Origin: Ananas comosus
Lineage: Eukaryota > Streptophyta > Magnoliopsida > Poales > Bromeliaceae
NCBI RefSeq assembly: GCF_001540865.1
Contig: NC_033623.1
Coordinates: forward strand, 15,664,955 to 15,728,954
Length of the DNA stretch: 64,000 nt
Reading direction: 5' to 3'
The first letter of the stretch is position 1. Each line of letters starts with the position of its first letter. This document shows positions 1 through 13,300 of this stretch, in pieces. Under the pieces are notes generated by a model. That model did no database searches. It saw only the letters and a program-made list of their open reading frames with translations, and had not been told where the DNA came from. Made by a program: the position numbers and the translations under genes.

Positions 1-125
1 TTTTCTTTGTATGAACTGGCCATTCTGACAGGATACAAGTTTTATAAGTTATAAAAGATGCTAATTCATATAGAGTGGGGGGGTGGTGTGGGGGTGGCAG
101 GAGACATCAATACCGAGAATAGTAC

Positions 126-2603
126 CTTCTTCCATAATATAGTGTCCTTCCTTTCTCTTGGAAGTAACAGATGGTCCCTTAACCAAGAGGCTACCACCCA
201 AGATTCACCTTCCTGCTTTTCCATCTTAATCCTCATGGCAGTATCTTCAAGAATTTCACATACCTATTGAAGCAGCATAAGTAGCAACATACAAAAAAAA
301 ACAAATAAATGACTTCAAAACTGAATTAACAAGGAAAAAAAAAATATCGATTGTAGAGATTTATCACAATTGTCTACAGTAGCTAACATGAAATATTACA
401 GTATAAACACCTCCTCCTATTTCACCCCTTTTCATCATGAGGAAGTCTACTTAATCACACATGCACCACATCATTAATAACAAGTCAATCACATATCTTT
501 TTTTTTTAAAAAAAAGAGGTACAACACATTTTTTTATAATCATGATGGGATGGATAAACCCAAAGGAACCATTTGATTGGTTGGGGACGCCACCTCACCA
601 ATATAATTGATGCATTCTAGAATTTTTCCTTCATCATGTAATGCACAATCCAATACATAAAGAGTATCAAAATCAGGTTGTTTGCACAGGCCTCAGAATT
701 CAGCCACATATTTTGTCCACACTAAATTCTACAGAAAATCAAATCTGTATGCATATAGACAAATAGAAAACATGGAAATCTCACCAGCTAAATGTAATTG
801 AGAAATAGAAATCAAGTTCTCATATAAACTCGCATACCTGTTGATACAGTTGTTCAGCTCTGTTTGAAAGAGCTCGTCTCTGACGCATGGTCCACAAAAA
901 ATATAGCAACCCTGCAAGCTGTGGATACTATCATATCAGCTCAGAGTTAGATAAACACAGGCTTAAGAATAGTAGTTTAAGTAACATACCAGAACAAAAA
1001 CCGTCACAACGAGAAAAATGTTTCTGTATATCCATTGACGAATACAACAACTGAGGGGCTTATGGAGTTCTGCTAGCAACTCAGGGCATTTAAACTCTTT
1101 ATTTCTGAATCAATAAAAAACGACGGCAATGAGAGAAGAAAAAAGAGATGCAAGAGAAAGAAGAAGAGAAAAACATAATATACCTAAAGCAATACCAGTA
1201 TCCAGGCGAATATAAGAAAAACTACTGACATAACTACCCTAAAAATTATCTATTCACATATATACCCTTGCAAAATCTGATTTTCAAATATGCATTCAGA
1301 ACCTTAATTTCCTGTATTTCTATGTTTGTGCTTATAAAAAGATTCCTCGTAGGAAAACTTTTTCATAATATAGAACCAAACTTCATTACATGTATTGAAC
1401 GAGCCTACAACTCATGATCGGCATAACTTTTGCAATTTCAAGGAGTATGTATGGGGATTTATATTTTTAGCAAAAAATATATAAATATAAGATTCTACAG
1501 TGATTGATATGTAAAAGTCCCAGAGGAGAAAGGCATACCCATTAAAAATCACCCTGGCTTCTAAGAAGCTATCTGCAAATTCCATTGCCTTACTCTTTGC
1601 AAATTCTAAGCCATCATCTTTTAAGCCAGTAAATTCCTTGATCATTTCTTCATCAATTATCTTCCTAATATCCTCCTCTTGAAACTGAAAAGACCACTCA
1701 AACCACAAAAATTATGGAGTGCTTTCGGAAATACACTCAAAGTTACAGCAATAATATATCCTCGACCAGAAATCTCTACATACAATTTGGATGTAAACCA
1801 TGAAGATGGTCATGATAACAGACCCAGTATTTTCCAGCTTCACCGCATAAAACTCTAGCATATGAACCACATACAATTCGCTCAAGTAACTCAGCCTGGA
1901 TGCACAAAAACAAATTTCATATACACCAAATATCTAGAAGAAAAAAACTTTATATTGCAAAAGAATAGTCGATCCTGTTTACAATGAACAAGAAAGAGAG
2001 ATGTACAAGTTTCTTAGCTGTTTGGTTAATCATGCGATCTTCAATACAAATCCTTCCATGCTTTTTATAGCCATGCAGACATTCCAACTTGCCATTATGA
2101 CATTGACCGTGATCAGGGCAACGTTCACAAAAATCTGTAATTCCATATTATTGGTTAAAATGGTTGAACTACAAAATTGAGAACGATTAGAGATATAATA
2201 ACCAAAAACGCAGTGCAAAATTCTAGCAGTATCGCATATGAACTTGTGATAGCTAACTAAGAAGGCAATGAAGAAAAAACATTTCTGGATAAGATACTGT
2301 AACTCTTTGTATCTTTAACCTCTCTCTACTGCCCGATATGTAAGATAAGAGAGTTTGTTTCTCAAGTAGGCTACTTTTCCCCAAGATAATCAATACTTTC
2401 ATTTCAATGAAAACGCAAACTAATATTTTTCTCAAGAAAATAGTGATACCTTTTTTGACTAAACTACCAAGAACTTCGTATTGTTCACTAATAATTTATA
2501 ATTTGTGTAACAAATAACAATCTTAACCCAACAACAATCGACTCCACAAGAAACGAAATTTGATCAGAACCCTGCCCAAAATTCATGCCCTAAATCGAAC
2601 GAA

Positions 2604-2650
<47 letters not shown>

Positions 2651-2900
2651 TACCCGGGACGGGATCGAGAGGATCGCGACCGCTGTCGCAGAAGGGCTTC
2701 GGACGGCGGTTGAAGAGGGCGGCGGCGTAGTTGCAGGCGACTGCGACGGAGGCGGCGATGGCGACGATGGCGACAAGCTTGAGAAGCTCCGCCTTGGAGG
2801 GGAAGAGAGCGAGCGAGGGCTCCGGCAAGATCCCGACCGGGGACCGAGAAGGGCCTCGCGGCGTTGCCCTCTTCGCCCGCTTCTTCGCGGCGGAGGACAT
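126..2900 (-). CDS. Man1/Src1 C-terminal domain protein (partial, 3' end off window)
   Basis: Seven exons read on the minus strand: 2654-2900, 2007-2134, 1824-1895, 1539-1684, 990-1104, 838-918 and 126-263. They give 309 residues in one frame. A first membrane segment lies near residues 38-60, followed by RRPKPFCDSG and a cysteine-rich lumenal start (FCERCPDHGQC). Then come KLECLHGYKKHG, the conserved KCPELLAELHKP...CCIRQWI block, a second membrane segment (NIFLVVTVFVLLAGLLYFLW) and the WVVASWLRDHLLLPRERK motif. This order is that of the plant Man1-Src1p C-terminal (MSC) family, related to LEM-domain inner nuclear membrane proteins but without a LEM domain. A nuclear-envelope location is inferred from the family. 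The final exon, expected to end in a VVWEWQ-like sequence, is not between 1 and 125, so the gene runs off the left edge. Exon 6 uses the acceptor ending at 919, because the next downstream AG breaks the frame. Confidence 0.9.
2606..2646. repeat. (GA)n microsatellite
   Basis: Uninterrupted AG dinucleotide tract in intron 1 of the Man1-like gene, a few bases inside the splice donor. On the minus strand it reads as a CT-rich tract. Confidence 0.95.
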
Positions 2901-2912
2901 GGGAACGGCGAC

Positions 2913-2943
<31 letters not shown>

Positions 2944-2944
2944 G

Positions 2945-2953
2945 TTAGGGTTT
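2945..2953 (-). promoter_or_regulatory. Telo-box in the leader of the Man1-like gene
   Basis: TTAGGGTTT on the plus strand is AAACCCTAA on the gene strand, 45 bp upstream of its ATG. Telo-boxes are known plant promoter elements in genes expressed in dividing cells. Confidence 0.5.
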
Positions 2954-3656
2954 GGGTTAGGGCCGCTCCGCCGCGAGGAAGGGCGGTGACCGTGTGCCCG
3001 CTACATGCGAAAAAAGGAAGCTCCTTTTTATAAAGCTCGCAGCGCCTCAGCGGAGAAGCAAGTCAGCAACCCCTATTCTACGGACTACGGAATACGTCGT
3101 TGGTTATCACGTCGTTGCAGCAACTACGCGACTATGAGATAGAAAAGTCGGCAAAGAAAGACAACGGCTTGCCGGTTTCTCTTAATAAAGATAGAACAGC
3201 CCTCATTCGGAATTGCAATTCCTCATTTTTAAGAATAATAAAGGAAATAAAGATACAACAGCCCTCTGGAACAAGGTTATTTCCAAATGGAGACAAACCT
3301 AAATTAGTTTACTTATCTCAGGAATAGGCTATTCCTGTTAATTCTTGAAACGAACGAATCAATTTTTTTCTTTGTCTTAAATAGTTTAGTTAAAAAAGAT
3401 ATATGGGATTTGAATTTTAAATTTGGATGTGTTATATGTCGAATTACTTTTTCCTGAATTTTGGTTCAGAAATCAGAACCGAGTCAAGCGCGGTCGGAAA
3501 TTCGGGTTTGCGCCAATCCGATTTTAACCCCCTTTACATTGTAGCAGCTCGTTTATGGGCTTATAAAAAGCCTTTTAAACGCTGCAGCCGACAAATGATT
3601 CTGGACCCAAGTCCATCGACCCATCATCCCATTTCAAGATCCGCACACTTTTTTCA

Positions 3657-3668
3657 TTTGGGCGGGAA
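3657..3668 (+). promoter_or_regulatory. Candidate E2F site upstream of DNA2
   Basis: TTTGGGCGGGAA contains the core GGCGGGAA of E2F sites, with one extra G relative to the usual TTTGGCGGGAA form. Its place before a replication gene fits S-phase control, but only the match is seen. Confidence 0.4.
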
Positions 3669-3830
3669 CGCCATTTTCCGCATTTCTCCGGCTATGTTTT
3701 CCCTCCCACTCCCTCCTCCCTGCTCTCCGTCTCCCGTCATTTTTTTTTCTTTTTTCAAATTTTCCGCTCTCCTCTATCGCTTTCTCTCCCAGACCCAAAT
3801 CGCTGCTATCGTCCCCGATCTCGATTCTTG

Positions 3831-3846
3831 AAACCCTAACCCTAAT
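3831..3846 (+). promoter_or_regulatory. Telo-box in the DNA2 5' leader
   Basis: AAACCCTAACCCTAAT lies 12 bp before the DNA2 ATG. It contains the plant telo-box AAACCCTAA. Confidence 0.55.
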
Positions 3847-3857
3847 CCCGGGCTCCC

Positions 3858-4281
3858 ATGGCTCCAAGAAAGCGCTCCTCGTCGTCGTCTTCCTCCTCCT
3901 CCTCCTCCGCCTTAAGGAAGGCGAACAACCAACCTTCCCAACCCTCTAAGTTCGGCATCCAACACTTCTTCGAGCGCCACTCCCAGGCCGCGGCCTCCTC
4001 CTCCTCCTCCACCTCCCCTGCTCCTTCAATCCGTGACCCTAACCCTAATCCTAACCCTCCTCTCATCCATCTTTCCACCGCCGATCCTCCGCCGCCTCCG
4101 CCCACTGTTGCAACGAACGGAGAAGGGACCTCGTCCGAGATCTCGCCAGAGGCCACCAAATCGGCCCCTCCCAAGAGATTCAGATTCTCCCCCGGGATGG
4201 TGAGATCGCCTCCCACCTTTCTCCTCAACTCCGTTTGATGCGCTTCGTTTCTTGTTTGATGCCATCGCCTGTTCCTCTTTT

Positions 4282-4319
<38 letters not shown>

Positions 4320-7300
4320 CCTCAGCTCATAAAGCAGAGCCAGGATGATGGGGCTGATGAGATCACGTGGAAGATCTCCCCTGTGAATGAACGGCTCTGT
4401 TCGCTCGCTTCCAAGAATCAGCTGGGGATGGCGAGAGTCCTCGCAGATGTGTCAAGGCCGAAAGGCTCTACGTTTCACCCATGCTCTCGGAAGGGGGTTA
4501 GTTTGCCGATGAACTGATCCTTTGTCTCAATAAATGCTATCTTTCTAGAATTTTAACCATTGCTCTTCTGTTGAAAAATTCTCCTACATTTCAATTAGCT
4601 TCTTAGAAGGGGGTTAGTTAGTTATCTGATGAATTCATTCTTTACTTTAATAAATGCAATCTTTATACGGTTTTAACCATCAATAATTCTATTCTGTTGA
4701 AGAACACTTCTTCCCTGAACGGAAATATCAAAGTCTGCCTCTCTACGCCAAAAACAACATCAGAGGATAGGCCTTTGATGTCATCAAGAAAAACCTCTAT
4801 TCAGTATTCAGAGGTTTGCGAGAGCCGAGGGAGTAATTGTGATGCGAAGAATGATGGCACGGTAGACTTGAAGAGCCCGTTTAGGACTCCCCCCTCCTTA
4901 TCTTATATTACGAATGAGGTTGTTATGATCTTTCTGTTCGTGTTCAGATACTTTAGTCTTTGCTGATTTGTATGTCATAATAATCTTGCGGATTAGATTG
5001 ATGTATTAATATGTAGGTATTTGAACTCTCTTCTAATGTAACAGTTAGTTAACGGGGTCACCTGCAATGGAGGAGCGAACCAGTTGGCTCTTCGTCAACA
5101 CAAAAAGGTTTTAAGGGCTAACCGCTATATCCAAGAAAGTATTCTATGTATTTCTGTAGTTCTTTAAACTGATGCAGTCAATGAAAATTTCTGGTGAATT
5201 CTTTTTAGGCATTGCTTGAGCTACTGGATCAAGTGGAAGATGCAATTATGGAAGAACAAGTGCCCAGCGATCCAAGGCATCATGGAGAGAATGGTGGTAA
5301 TGAGGACAAGATAAGGGAAGTGCCTGATTTTGCTGAAATAAGTGCTAATACTTCATCTAAGAAGCTCAGTGATGCTCCTCCATATGATACATTTCTTGTT
5401 TTAGAGGTCTGTCGTTTTTCCTCTCCAATTGCTCTTAATAAACAATATCCTATGTTTCTCGTTGTATAAGTATCTTATGTTTTACCCTCCTCAGGTATCA
5501 GAAAAACATAGGAGTGGAGATTCACCATGTGGCCGTTATCCTGTTAAGGTGCCTTTTGATTTGTAGAAGTTTGCTTTATATTTTAGTTATACACCTTTTT
5601 CTACACTAACATTGTTGTTATTTTTATAAAGGTACTGCGTTTATTAAATGAACAGCGTGGGGAAGAGCGGGCTCTTTATTTATACGATGAGTGGTGAGGA
5701 TGCAAAACTTGGATCGTTTCATCTGGCTGTATCTATCAGTGCCACAAATGTTGAGAAAGAAACAACAAAACGTTGCCCACACTATTTAAGACTTATTTAT
5801 CATGTATATGACTCATATTGGCCGTATCTTTCATTTGGCTGTCATCTTATGGAGTACAAAGAGAACAGAGGAGTGCTACTCTGTGCTCCATAGTTTATGT
5901 CTTACTAACTTTGCTATTGAATACTCTTACTCAGAAACCTAGAGACTTGAACAGCAGGGATTGTCTAATTTTCATTTTATTATTTTTTTGGATGTTACTA
6001 CTTTGAGCAAAAACTGCTCAATAGACTAGATATGATGGCAGTTTCATTATACACTGGATAAAGTACACTATACTACACTGTATTTTAGGGATTTTTTCAT
6101 TTCCTACACTGTATTTTTTTTCTTCCGCAGACACCACTATACTATATATATATATATATATATATTTTTTGTCAGTCTCTACATTTTAAGCAATAAATCT
6201 ATAATTTTAGATGAAAGCTAGTAGCTCTGTGAAAAAAACAGTGGCTGAAAATAGTAGACCATATGTTATGCTCATTTTGATGAGCAAAGAAAAAAACTAA
6301 ACAACATAAAAATAGCGAAAAAATAATTGAAAACAACTTAGCAGAAGCTATCTTGGAGGTTCATTTTGCTTTTTCCCTACTATCTAATCAATGACTCTTA
6401 TTAGAATTGTTAGCTTTTGTCTAAAACAATAGATTTGTTGACAATATGTAGAGATTGACGGGAAAACACCAATGTAGTGATGTCTTTGAGAGAAAAAGTA
6501 GTACAGGGTAACAAAAAAAAAAGTACAGTGTAGACATTGATTAAAAAAATGATATCAATGGTATCTTTGAAAAAAAAAAAGTAGTACAGTGTAGGAGATG
6601 AATAAACCCGTAAAGTACAATGTAGTTTGGTGTAATTACACTTTAGAATATTGAATTTTGATTCTGGTAATAAACGCACTGCAAGTGTTTTAGAAGTACT
6701 GCAAATGTCTTAAAAGTAAATTTTAAGTAACTGGATCCTGTTTGTGTTACACCTCATCTTTCTGCAGCTAAAAAAATAGTTTTGATGATGCTTTCCTCAA
6801 TTGCTAACTTATTATGAGGCCTATCAACTGTATACTGGAAGTTGCTGCATAAATATCTTCTTGCTCAAAACTACCATCGGATAACCCCTGAAACCTTTAC
6901 TAATGTTTTAGGTTCTACAGCCTTATTGGGGCTGGTGATACTGTGAATGTCGTTGGAGAATTTAATGACCAAGGAAAATGCATTGTCAATCATACTAAAA
7001 ATCTTGTCATTGTTCATCCAGAGATTCTTATATCTGGAACACGGGTGAGTATTCCTTTGTATTGATTGAAAAAGTACCTTATTATGGCTCACATGCTATG
7101 GATTTTTTATTAGCCAAAATATGCTTAGTGATTGATTTTGATTACATTTGATTAGATATTATTTATCTTCCTGGTCTAGAGGATCTTAATCAGCTAGTTT
7201 TTTAGGTTGCTTCTAGCTTCAGTTGTCCTAGAAGAGTTGTCCTTGATGAGAGATTAAAAGCAACAGAACATTCAATCAGTGCTTTGATTGGTACCTTGCT

Positions 7301-10300
7301 GCATCAAATCTTTCAGGTTTAATACTACTATGTTTAGTTATCCCTCCTTGTTTTGGGGGCAGATTTAAATGGTCCTAGTTCAGGGTCTAAGCATGTTTGT
7401 ATGTACAGGCTGGGCTTCTTAAGGGTACGCCTTCGAAACTATTTCTAGAAGAGTATGCAGGAAAAGTGCTTCAGAAAAACATTGAGAGTTTATATGCATG
7501 TGGAGGTAGGATCTTGAAGTAAGCATGGCTACTGTTGAGTATGTTTTGTTTTTCTAACAGTTGTGAGTTGGTCTTTTTTTTTTTTTCTTTCCTTTTCAAT
7601 GTGAATTGTCAAACATGCAGCTAGTGTGCATGATATGTGCATACATTGTTTTAACCTGGTATCTTTTGCATCGTCACTCTCTACTTCTAATTGTATCTTG
7701 CCGGCATATTAGAAAATTTTCATGTTTTGGTGCAGGAAATGAGAAAGACATGCATACAACTCTTTTTGAAGCAATTCCTCGAATATCAAACTGGTTGACA
7801 TGCTTTAGCACGGCAGAGGTACTCACACGAGAATTATGAGATTCTCTTTCATTAACTATTATATTAATGATGTCACACTGTTGACCTTATATTTAGCTGA
7901 AGCTGGCTTCTTTGTTCTGTGCATGTGTAACTTACTGAAAAAAGAAGTCCTTCATCTAATCATCTTGGAACTCTTTTCAATTTTGAAAGAGGTCTCTAGG
8001 TTTACTCATTTAACAGTAAAATCTGTGAGTGGCAGAATTCTCCGTAACATTAGAGGATGTCCTCGTTGTTTCTTTCTCTTTGAAAACTCCAAATCCGTAA
8101 GCTTTAAAGTTCTCAAAGTAAAGATCATTTTCCATACATTACAGTAATACATTAGTATTTTCCACAACAAATCGTCTTGGCAGGCTGGTTCTATTTTCAT
8201 TTGTAGATCCTTCGTCCTTTTATCCTTCGGACTGTAATTTTTGGTTAACCCTCATTTTCATAGATTGCTTTTACTTTACAGTGCCATCAAAAATTGTGCA
8301 GCAGTTTTCTTTACCTTGCAATTGGCTAATCAGTTCAGCATTTCAGGACTCCAAAATTGCAACTATTGATTTTGGGCATTGTGACGGATCAAAGGCTGTT
8401 GGGATAACTGAGGTAGGCGAATCACTTGGATGTGGTGCATTCAATTGCGTGCGTTGTTTGCATATGCTTGCGAGTTTTTGGTGCATTGAATTGAGTGTAT
8501 TGTTTGCATATGCTTATGAGTTTTGCTTGTGAGATAGGGTGAGTTGCTTTAGCATCCGCATTTGTTGGAACTCTTTATAAGTTTGAGCCCACTAGTCCAA
8601 GAAATTAAAGTTAGGGATCAGAATGAATCTGATTATTAGTTCGGTGGTGTTTACCCAAAAGAAATGCTTCAAGCACTTCAAATCTATATTTAATGAATTA
8701 CTTCTTATCAGTACATTTTCTTTATTATTTTAGTGGGAAATTTTATGATTAGTTATCATTAGTACAATTTTCTACTTTTTTCTGTCCCGATATTGTTTTA
8801 GTTTTGGAGAATGTTAATTTCACGCCAGTGCCTTCGGCGTTGGATTGATAGCTATGGTTCATGCTAATTACTGATAAGTGTATGCTTCCTGTTTTAGACT
8901 CTTCTTAACACACTATGCAGAGAATTCATACGTTGAAAATTACTAAATGCAGCTTAATTTGGGACAATTAACATGTTGTGTACTCAAAGTTTCTAAAATC
9001 TAATAGTTTTCTGGGTATAAAATCTTGTAATTGTCTTCCAAGCACTTAAAGATTTAATATATATTTCTTTTCGTTGAATACCATTTGTATGCTGTGGATC
9101 TTTTCAGGTTGTTGATATTGAAGAGATGGCATGGGCTCCAAGATATGGCTTAAAAGGAATGATTGATGCTTCAGTTTGTGTCAAGATCAAGTCAGACACT
9201 GGTGGTTCATATGAGAGACTGATGCCGTTGGAGTTTAAGACTGGAAAAGGAACTACTGGTCATGTAAGAGAGATCATTTCACTATCAAACAATAGTGAAG
9301 TTGGGTTTCATCTTTGATTTTGTTAATTTTCTATCATCGTACTGCACTTGCCTCTATCGTAGTAAGTTACTCATCATTGGTTGCTTTCAAACGATTTTAT
9401 CTTTTTTTCTTCCTTTAGGTCCGACATTATAAATGATTAAATATTTTGAGTTCCTAAATTGTATTTTTCTGATTATTTACTTGCTTTACTAGGTAGGACT
9501 GTGCCTGACTCCAGAGATTACTGTGCAAGAAAAGATTTAGATGACTTTGAATTTTTCCAAATTGATTTGTTCTTTGAAGAATATAGTTTTTTATAATGCA
9601 GTCTTATTCTTTTGTTTGTGAAGTAAACACTGCAAGGATTGTTAATGTTCTTAAGTTGGTAAATAGTTGCCTGGCTTGAGCCTGAACTTTTCTCAATTCA
9701 AGCTGCACAAGGCCAATTTCCTGGCTTGGTTGGTAAAGAAGGCAAGCTTGAGCCTGGAATTGTCTGATTTTGAATGGGATCGTCATGATTTTAAAAGCTT
9801 AGCTTGGAGTTTGACTAAATTGGATATTTAATTTGTCTGTAAAGATCTTAGTTCCTGAATTTCAGCATACCTGACAATGGCTAACTGATGTATTGGCTAT
9901 TATGTTAGTTACTAAGAATCATGTTGTGCATTTAAGGGGAATTCTTGAGTTTATAGATTTATTTTCACTAAAATTATCACTTCTACAGGTGTTATTGTAT
10001 TTTACCTTTTTTATGATAGACCAATCACCAATCAGTTTCTTTCTTGATTTCTCATTTACGACTTGCCCTTTGTGCTCTATGTGGGACTCTTGATTTTTGT
10101 ATTACAATAAAATGCTATTGAGCATTTAGTTGGTATGTTGATCTGAATTGGACGGTGAGCTAGCTAACGAGGTATATGGCATTCTTGGCTGGAGTCTAGT
10201 GTTTCTCTCCTTTGTTTCCAAATCAAGGACTACATATGATTACATCACTTAAGCACCGTCAATTTTTTTTTCTTAACTATCAGATTGTCACATGATTGAT

Positions 10301-13300
10301 GTAGAAAAGTGCATGATATCTTTTGTTTATTTGAGCTAAAGGTAACTTATTTCTACAATTCTTCTTGTGCTGACTAAAATCTGCTTGGACAGTCTGCGAT
10401 GGAACACACAGCCCAGGTCATATTGTACACTCTTCTAATGTCTGAAAGGTTGGACGGCTGTTTTTTTCCCTTTATTTTCTTTTTGGCCAATCTATCTTGT
10501 GCTCATAATTTGAGCAGTGTCTTTTTTTTTTTTTTTAACCACTATAGCAGATACTCGAAGAAAGATATTGACTCAGGTCTTCTGTATTACCTTCACACAG
10601 ATCAAACAATGGTAAAACTTGCTACATGATCTATGAACAGATCATGCTATATGTTTTCTAATACTCTTGTTAATTTTGTGAAGGGTATCAAAGTTGAGAG
10701 ATCTGATTTGGTTGGGTTAATAATGCGCCGAAATGAGCTTGCAACTGATATATTGAAGGCATCAAATACACAAAGTTTTCCTCCAATGCTACAGGTTCAA
10801 TCGTTACTGAAATTTCCTTGCCTTTTCATATATAGCCGCACTATATGATCTAATGTAACTTTCTGCTTATCTGTATTCAGAGTCCAACAATGTGCAAAGG
10901 TTGTCGCCACCTAAATATCTGCACAGTGTATCACAAGGTACAATATTATTGCAATTTTCTAGATTGTAAAGCTAATTTTTTGTTTGAACTTATTGGTGAA
11001 AGTTTCTGGTCTTCCAAAAATAAATGGAAGCTGGTAAAAAAAAGTTATCTTTAACTCTCAACTGGTTGCAAAGTAAATAATTCTTGTTGTAGCCTCTTGC
11101 ACGGCGAATTTCTTTATTATCTGCTTGTTAGTTTTCTACTATTTATCTATCACGTGTGGTCTTGCTCCACTACAATATTTTTATTTTTATTTTTTGGAGT
11201 TTATCTGATTTTGTCTTCTTGGTTCTCTTCCTGCAAATATGCTTTTCTTTTTGTGATGTTATTGATGGCATACATTTTGAGAGTTAAGTATACCACTGGC
11301 ATCACAATTTATGTGCTTGAAGATTTATAAGAGGCTATCTTCTCCCATCGATTATTCCAGAATTAATTTGTATCTCTTGACAACCTAATTATCCTTCATA
11401 GTTATTTGGTATTTGTGGAAGTATTCTTAGCTGTTACACTGCCATGATGGAGGGGTAAGTGTTCTTCCTTGAGTGCTCACGAGCTGGGGAAGTGCTGGTG
11501 TAATAATCTTCAGCTATTAACCTTATGAGTGTAGATTGCACAAGTGCATTGCTCGATTTGGGCCTTTTCCTTTTTATGCTTTAGTTAAATCAATCCCTTT
11601 CCTTGTTGAAGGTTGTTGCTCGGTCTGCACTTGTCCTAGTTGGCTCTCAAATTCTTTTTCGCCTACTTTTATTAACCTTCCTATTAGACATACTTATAAA
11701 CCTAGTTGTCATGTTGTTCTCACACTGCTTCAATCATTTCATGATTGTGAAAAAAACAGAAAATGCCTTGACTCGTATCATTTACTTTTTCCTTTTCCCA
11801 CAGCCACTTTTCATTCAGTTTGTCAATAGGATTTCTTTTACTTAGATTTTTTACGAATTGGCTGTTTAATTATTGGTCCAAGTGTTAGTAGATGTGGACT
11901 CATTCATGTTCAACAATCATTCCTACGATCTGATTTTATCTGTCTAGATTTTATCTTGTTAACTACTCTTTGGATGCCACAGGCACAGGGAGGCAACAGT
12001 GAGAGCAGTGGCCTTGGTGATGCTTTTGATAGCCTTGTTAATCACTTATCTAGTGCTGACTTTAGTTTTCTCAAACATTGGGATCGATTAATTGATCTGG
12101 AAGCTAAAGCATCTCAGGTTGTTTTCATATTTCCCTATAATAATATAGAATGAATATAATTATTAATTGGCTGACTTTTCTAATTTCAGGTTGGAAAAAA
12201 AGGGTTCTTGCGACCACGTAGTTTAAATGGCGAGAGCACCAGCACCAGCTTGTCTTCCATCATCCTTGATGGTAGGAATGAGGTATCAGTAGATGCATCT
12301 GGTAAAAGTGACAGGTATATATATCATTTTGTGCGTCAAAAGTTGCACCATGAAGCAAATGATGGGGTGGATTCTCCTGGACCTGGAGTGAACAACCTGG
12401 ATTGCGCCCTTCGTTCTGGAGATTGTGTGGTATCACATTTACATTCATATTGATGGGCACTAAACAATCTAGCTTAAACTTAACTTACAAGATTTTTGTA
12501 CTTTTAAGTTTCCCTTCAGAAGGCTTATGATGCATTTGAAAGTTACAAAATATTCAAAGCTGACTTAATGCAATGGTCCGTACATGAGTGTCAGAGTAAT
12601 ATAGGTATTAGAAATAGTTGAACCTAGCTGATGAACCAGTATTTCAGTGTCATCTCAAGCAAAGAATTGTATTTATCTCATTTGAAATGCTTTACCATGC
12701 AAAATGCTCTTTCAAAGCAAATAGAATCGACATGGTACTTATGTTGTCAATTGCCAAGATTGTAGCAAATGCACAAACTCTCTTCAGAGATTGCTTTAAA
12801 CCGGCTAGTCCTTTTTTAACGAAGCATATTGCTAATACTTTTTACAGATTTGTCCTGCTTAAAGTCTTTACTTTGTTTCAGGTACTTAGCACGGAATCTG
12901 GGCATATTTTAATTGCTCAAGGGGTCATAAGTGACATTAGTTGCCATCACGTATCAGTAAGAGATTACTCTTTTCTTTGCATTTTCAGATATGCTGTTAT
13001 ATTTTCATATCTATACCAAAGGTGACAATCAAGAAGATTATCTTCATTTGTATACTATCTGTTTAGGTTATCTTTTGGCAACTAACCTACTTTTAAGATG
13101 ATCTCTATTTATGTTAATTGAGCATACTGTAGGTATCTTTACCCCGTCCTCTAAGGCTTCCAGGAGGTGATCCTTCATTAGAGATGAAAGATCTCGAACA
13201 AGTAGTCTGGCGGATCGACAAAGATGAAGTAGCTTCCTCATATGCAATTATGAGGTAGTTTGCACTATCAATGATCTGCATTCTTAAAGCTATCTTGATC

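Larger units (their letters stand above)
2901..3857. promoter_or_regulatory. Divergent promoter between the Man1-like gene and DNA2
   Basis: 957 bp separate the two start codons, which point away from each other. The stretch holds both 5' leaders. Telo-box motifs lie near each start, and an E2F-like site lies about 190 bp upstream of the DNA2 ATG. No other gene is visible in it. Shared regulation of the pair is an inference. Confidence 0.6.

Noticed and set aside
4032..4056. CCCTAA-like repeats as an internal telomere tract
   Set aside because: The short GACCCTAACCCTAATCC stretch is coding (Asp-Pro-Asn-Pro) within DNA2 exon 1.
3634..4265. Several minus-strand frames across the DNA2 first exon
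   Set aside because: They are shadows of the GC-rich exon; the plus frame splices cleanly into DNA2.
7836..8147. 103-codon plus frame
   Set aside because: It lies wholly in a DNA2 intron and has no recognisable motif.
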